This document shows positions 7,817-11,246 of a stretch of DNA of 11,246 bases, in pieces. The DNA comes from an uncultured Ignavibacteriota bacterium. Its GTDB lineage: Bacteria; Bacteroidota; Ignavibacteria; UBA10030; UBA8401. The notes below the pieces were generated by a model. The model saw nothing but the letters and a program-made list of their open reading frames with translations, did no database searches and was not told the DNA's origin. The translations under genes were made by a program, and so were the position numbers. Each line of letters starts with the position of its first letter. Position 1 is the first letter of the stretch. Location: the NCBI GenBank assembly GCA_903907305.1, contig CAIVNT010000295.1, positions 1-11,246 on the forward strand, given 5' to 3'.

Positions 7817-9403
7817 ATGCAGATAAAAAGATTGAAATATACCATCCTCTTTGCTTTGACCATTTTGGCCTTCAGCACGGCATCAGCAAATAATATCACC
7901 GTCAGCAATGTTGCTGTGACAGGACAAAATATCTCTGCCGGAACTAACAATGCCTCAAATTATACACTCATCCAATTCGATCTCGCGTGGGAAAATTCCT
8001 GGCGCGTATCTTCGGCTCCCAATAATTGGGATGCTGCCTGGGTTTTTGCAAAATATCGTATCGGCGGTGTTTGGTATCATGCAACGTTGAATACCAATGG
8101 ACATACTGCACCAGCAGGGAGCGTCATTACACCATCCGGCGATGGCTGTGGAGCATTTTTCTATCGAGCGTCAGATGGTTCAGGGACATTCTCAAAAAGC
8201 GGAATTCAATTACGCTGGAATTATGGTGCCAATGGCGTCAGCGATAATGCCACCGTCGATGTGCAGGTCTTTGCAATAGAAATGGTGTTCGTCCCGCAGG
8301 GAGCATTTGCATTGGGAAGCGGAGGGACCGGTGTAGCTGAGTTTTACAAGTATCCCACAACGACCAACACTTTTCCCATCAATAATGAAAATGCTATTGC
8401 CGTCAGTGCGGTTGCCGAAAGTTTATACTACAACAAGAATACAACACTTAGCGGTGACCAGACCGGGGTCCTACCGGCCGCATTCCCAAAAGGATACAAT
8501 GCTTTCTATTGTATGAAATATGAGATAAGTCAGCAGCAATACGTAGAGTTCCTGAATACCCTTACTCGGCTTCAACAATCATCAAGAGTAACATCTTCTG
8601 TCGGTGAAGGTACTGCTTCGGTGACAAACCGGTATGTGATGAGCGGAGTTTCAACAGATATTACAAGGAATGGTATTCGGTGTGACGCGATCATTCCGTC
8701 AAGTGGTCCCGTTACATTCTATTGCGATCTGAATGGGAATGATATCTGCGGTGAATCTTCCGATGGACTGTCCATAGCATGCGGACGATTGCGTTATGAT
8801 GATGTTTGGGCTTATGCAGATTGGTGTGGGCTGCGTCCGATGACGGAACTTGAATATGAAAAAGCATGCAGAGGTACACTATCTGCGGTGCCGGATGAAT
8901 ATGCATGGGGTTCTACGCTGATCGGAACATCGGTGTATACATTGAATAATAGCGGTACTTTTTTTGAAGTTCCTGTCTCACCAGCCCTTTCTCCCCAGGG
9001 AAATTCTAATAACGCAGTGACAAAACTTGCATCAAATCCTGGTCCGTTCAGGGTCGGCTGTTTTGCAACAGCCGGCAGTGACCGCGCTGTTTCCGGTGCA
9101 ACATATTACGGCATTATGGAAATGAGCGGGAATCTCATCGAACGTTGTGTAACTGTTGGTTCTGTCTCCGGCAGGGCATACACCGGTGTCCATGGTAATG
9201 GAGTATTGGATAATTCAGGAAATGCCGATGTACCAAATTGGACAGATGTGTCGGGTGCAGGATTTCGAGGCGGTGCATATATGTATGGCACAGGATCAGG
9301 AAACAACCCTACGGTCAAGATCTCTGATCGGTATTATGCCGCGCGTAATAATATTGCTCGCAGCAGTTATTATGGAGGACGCGGCGTACGAACTGCTCCT
9401 TAA
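7817..9403 (+). CDS. Exported SUMF1/FGE-fold protein with N-terminal accessory domain, lacking the catalytic cysteines
   Basis: This encodes a 528-residue protein starting at ATG 7817. An in-frame ATG at 7736 overlaps the previous gene and would bury the signal peptide (MQIKRLKYTILFALTILAF, cleavage near ASA-NN). No strong Shine-Dalgarno is seen. Residues about 25-155 form a beta-rich domain (FDLAWENSWR, NNWDAAWVFAKYR, LRWNYGANGVSDNATVDV) common in Bacteroidota/Ignavibacteria before this fold. Residues 156-528 are a formylglycine-generating-enzyme (SUMF1/EgtB/PvdO) domain: MVFVPQGAFALGS, FYCMKYEISQQQYVEFLN, RPMTELEYEKACRG, YAWGS, GIMEMSGNLIER, then RGGAYMY at 484-490 and RYYAARNN...GGRGVRT at the end. 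In true FGE the sequence KGGSYMC...C supplies two copper-binding cysteines; here the first is Tyr490 and no Cys follows C444. It is therefore probably a binding or structural lectin-fold protein, not an active sulfatase-maturing enzyme. It has no T9SS sorting domain. Confidence 0.92.
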   Translation: MQIKRLKYTILFALTILAFSTASANNITVSNVAVTGQNISAGTNNASNYTLIQFDLAWENSWRVSSAPNNWDAAWVFAKYRIGGVWYHATLNTNGHTAPAGSVITPSGDGCGAFFYRASDGSGTFSKSGIQLRWNYGANGVSDNATVDVQVFAIEMVFVPQGAFALGSGGTGVAEFYKYPTTTNTFPINNENAIAVSAVAESLYYNKNTTLSGDQTGVLPAAFPKGYNAFYCMKYEISQQQYVEFLNTLTRLQQSSRVTSSVGEGTASVTNRYVMSGVSTDITRNGIRCDAIIPSSGPVTFYCDLNGNDICGESSDGLSIACGRLRYDDVWAYADWCGLRPMTELEYEKACRGTLSAVPDEYAWGSTLIGTSVYTLNNSGTFFEVPVSPALSPQGNSNNAVTKLASNPGPFRVGCFATAGSDRAVSGATYYGIMEMSGNLIERCVTVGSVSGRAYTGVHGNGVLDNSGNADVPNWTDVSGAGFRGGAYMYGTGSGNNPTVKISDRYYAARNNIARSSYYGGRGVRTAP

Positions 9404-9429
9404 AAATATTATTTACAAGAAAAACATCT

Positions 9430-10122
9430 ATGAAAAACATTACCGCGTATATCATCTGTCAATTTTTGATTACCACAACCCTTTGTGCACAATATACCGG
9501 CGGTATCGGCAGAGGAGATGCCGTAAGTTTATTGAGCAGTTCTGCTCTGCCGGTCGAATTGAGCTCATTCAGTGCTGTTCAGACCAATGGTGCAGTGCAA
9601 TTACAATGGAAAACTGCAACCGAAAAGAATAATTATGGATTTGAAATTGAAAGAATAGTGATTCGTGAAGAATTGGGAAGGATGCATTGGAACAGAATAG
9701 GATTTGTGGAAGGGCATGGTACTACCGGGGCGGTAACCGTGTATACATATAAAGATGAGCATATGTCCAATGGAAAATGCTCCTATCGCCTTAAGCAGAT
9801 AGACCGTGATGGTAATTACGAATATTCACAACAGATCGATGTGTCACTCTCCATACCGAAGGAATTTGCTTTGATGCAGAATTATCCGAATCCGTTTAAT
9901 CCAACGACAGTGATCGGTTTTCAATTATCCCAGAATGGGAAAGCTTCCTTAACGATATATGATGCATTGGGACGGCAGGTGGCAACCCTGATGAATGAAA
10001 TGAAAGAGCCCGGCGCATATTCAGTGACATTCGACGCGGCAAAATATCCTTCAGGACTTTATGTAGCGCGTCTTACATCAAATGGTGTTTCGAAATCCCG
10101 AAAATTATTGCTGGTTAAATAG
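9430..10122 (+). CDS. Short T9SS cargo protein with Fn3-like segment and type A sorting domain
   Basis: This encodes a 230-residue protein starting at ATG 9430, 26 bases after the SUMF1-fold gene. Residues 1 to about 19 are a signal peptide (MKNITAYIICQFLITTTLCA-Q). The mature N terminus QYTGGIGRGDA and the segment LPVELSSFSA...LQWKTATEKNNYGFEIER (about residues 38-78), followed by YRLKQIDRDGNYEYS, form a single fibronectin-III-like domain that is common just before sorting domains in Ignavibacteria. Residues about 146-230 are a T9SS type A sorting domain (FALMQNYPNPFNPTTVIGF, GLYVARL, KSRKLLLVK). The protein is expected to be exported across the outer membrane, but it has almost no cargo beyond the Fn3-like domain and the sorting signal. 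It may be a small surface adaptor, possibly for the neighbouring SUMF1-fold protein, or a remnant of a larger secreted protein. No binding ligand can be inferred. Confidence 0.92.
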   Translation: MKNITAYIICQFLITTTLCAQYTGGIGRGDAVSLLSSSALPVELSSFSAVQTNGAVQLQWKTATEKNNYGFEIERIVIREELGRMHWNRIGFVEGHGTTGAVTVYTYKDEHMSNGKCSYRLKQIDRDGNYEYSQQIDVSLSIPKEFALMQNYPNPFNPTTVIGFQLSQNGKASLTIYDALGRQVATLMNEMKEPGAYSVTFDAAKYPSGLYVARLTSNGVSKSRKLLLVK

Positions 10123-10172
10123 ATCAATACTTACAGAGTGTTGTTGAACATTCATCGTTTCAATATCACCCA

Positions 10173-10190
10173 CTATCTAAGAAAGGATAG
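10173..10190 (+). promoter_or_regulatory. Ribosome binding site within a small hairpin, upstream of the beta-helix gene
   Basis: AAAGGA at 10182-10187 lies ten bases before ATG 10198. The flanking CTATC (10173-10177) and GATAG (10186-10190) are complementary and can form a five- to six-base-pair stem that takes in part of the Shine-Dalgarno. The stem is weak, so any effect on translation is conjecture. Confidence 0.4.
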
Positions 10191-10197
10191 CACAGAT

Positions 10198-11246
10198 ATG
10201 AACAGAATATTTACTCTTTCTTCCGCTGTATTATTTGCTGCAATATTATTTGTCCAGATTGGAAAGGCTGATGCGACAAAAACCGTCGGAACGAACGGCG
10301 CGGATTACGCCACTTTGAAATCTGCATTCGATGCGATCAACGCAGGTACGCTCACCGGAGCTGTCACTCTGCAGGTGATCGACAATACTACTGAAACAGC
10401 CAGTGCCGTTCTGAATGCAAGCGGAGGAAGTTCAAGCTATTCCAATGTGACCGTATATCCAACGGTATCCGGACTTTCCATCAGCGGCGATATTGCGGCA
10501 CCATTGATCGATTTGAACGGTGCCGATAATGTGAGGATCGATGGAAGAGTGAATACAATGGGTTCAACTAAGGATATGGTGATTAGCAATGCCAGTACCA
10601 GCAGCACATTGGGTACATCAACGATTCGATTCATCAACGATGCACTGAATAATACCGTTGCCTATTGTACGATCAAAGGATCAACAACGGATGCTACAGC
10701 AGGTATAATATTCTTTTCCGTTAGTTCCGGAACGACCGGAAATGATAACAATTTAATAGATAATAATAATATCACAAACTCTGCCGACCCAAATCGACCA
10801 TTGAGTGCTGTCTATTCAGCCGGAACGTCGAGTAAAGAAAATAGCAGCAATACTGTAAGCAATAACAATATCTATGATTTCTTAAGCCGTTCAACAACAT
10901 CAGCCGGAATTTCTTTAGGGGCGAATAATACAACGTGGACCATCTCAGGTAATAGTTTTTATGAAACGGCATCATTTGTTCCGAGCGGAACCGGAACGTA
11001 TAATGTCATTATTATCAATACCACATCTGGAACAGGTTTTAGTATATCGGGCAACTATATCGGTGGTAGTTCTCCTGATTGCGGTTCGGCAGGGAGTGTT
11101 CCTGTGTTGACAAAAACAAATTCGAACAACAATTCTTTTACAGCTATATCTCTGTCTGTTGGAACCGGTACAGTCAGTAACATCAAAGGAAATATTATCA
11201 AAAATATATCATATGCCAACAGTACGAATGCATCTTGGATCGGCAT
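10198..11246 (+). CDS. N-terminal part of a secreted, probably beta-helical surface protein (3' end outside window)
   Basis: The frame is open from ATG 10198 to the right edge, giving at least 349 residues with no stop. Residues 1 to about 24 are a signal peptide (MNRIFTLSSAVLFAAILFVQ, cleavage after GKADA or nearby). It is followed by TKTVGTNGADYATLKSAFDA INAG, a motif I associate with large secreted repeat proteins of Ignavibacteria and relatives. The remaining sequence is rich in Asn, Ser, Thr and Gly with recurrent short N-N-x-I and I-x-G-N turns (NNLIDNNNIT, SNNNIYDF, ISGNSFYE, ISGNYIGG, IKGNIIKNIS), which is the pattern of a right-handed parallel beta-helix of the pectin-lyase type. No catalytic site is recognisable. 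A T9SS sorting domain would be expected at the missing C terminus. It starts 75 bases after the previous stop and may belong to the same transcript or have its own promoter. Confidence 0.85.
   Translation, partial: MNRIFTLSSAVLFAAILFVQIGKADATKTVGTNGADYATLKSAFDAINAGTLTGAVTLQVIDNTTETASAVLNASGGSSSYSNVTVYPTVSGLSISGDIAAPLIDLNGADNVRIDGRVNTMGSTKDMVISNASTSSTLGTSTIRFINDALNNTVAYCTIKGSTTDATAGIIFFSVSSGTTGNDNNLIDNNNITNSADPNRPLSAVYSAGTSSKENSSNTVSNNNIYDFLSRSTTSAGISLGANNTTWTISGNSFYETASFVPSGTGTYNVIIINTTSGTGFSISGNYIGGSSPDCGSAGSVPVLTKTNSNNNSFTAISLSVGTGTVSNIKGNIIKNISYANSTNASWIG

Noticed and set aside
8282..9403. Diversity-generating-retroelement target (variable C-type-lectin protein)
   Set aside because: The fold is shared, but I see no reverse transcriptase or template repeat in the window and no second copy of the 3' end of the gene.

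Overview
The window is about 11.2 kb from a bacterium of the Bacteroidota/Chlorobiota (FCB) group, most likely Ignavibacteria or a close relative. Two proteins end in a type A sorting domain of the type IX secretion system (T9SS) with the QNYPNPFNP signature, which is very common in Ignavibacteria. Several genes also have recognisable Shine-Dalgarno sequences (GGAG, AAGGA), which classical Bacteroidetes mostly lack. All eight genes I can support are on the + strand and closely spaced. I see no RNA genes, insertion sequences, CRISPR arrays or phage genes.

Layout. (1) 3-473: C-terminal end of a gene entering from the left, resembling the DUF4876/lamin-tail-like surface proteins of Bacteroidota. 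(2) 529-1995: a 488-residue outer-membrane beta-barrel protein, DUF6850-like. As I recall, DUF4876 and DUF6850 genes sit side by side near a TonB-dependent receptor in Bacteroides, so the left edge may be the end of such an envelope locus. (3) 2028-4874: a 948-residue secreted protein with about 14 Ycf48/BNR-type propeller blades, two choice-of-anchor-D/ASPM-SPD2-Hydin-like Ig domains and a T9SS sorting domain. (4) 4945-7755: a tightly coupled three-gene ABC-transporter operon with an ATPase whose catalytic Glu position is Asp, a six-helix ABC-2-type permease, and a membrane-anchored DUF4857-like protein. (5) 7817-9403: an exported formylglycine-generating-enzyme (SUMF1)-fold protein with an extra N-terminal domain and no copper-site cysteine pair. 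(6) 9430-10122: a short T9SS cargo protein with a Fn3-like segment. (7) 10198 to the right edge: the start of a secreted, low-complexity, probably beta-helical protein that continues outside the window.

The region is mostly cell-surface biology: outer-membrane barrel, T9SS-exported repeat proteins and an exported SUMF1-fold protein, with an inner-membrane ABC module in the middle. I did not find compelling evidence for a wholly new system. The points most worth following are the DUF4876-DUF6850 pair beside a T9SS propeller protein, the ABC/DUF4857 operon with its Asp-for-Glu substitution, and the exported cysteine-less SUMF1-fold protein that lacks its own sorting domain but is followed 26 bases later by a small protein that has one.
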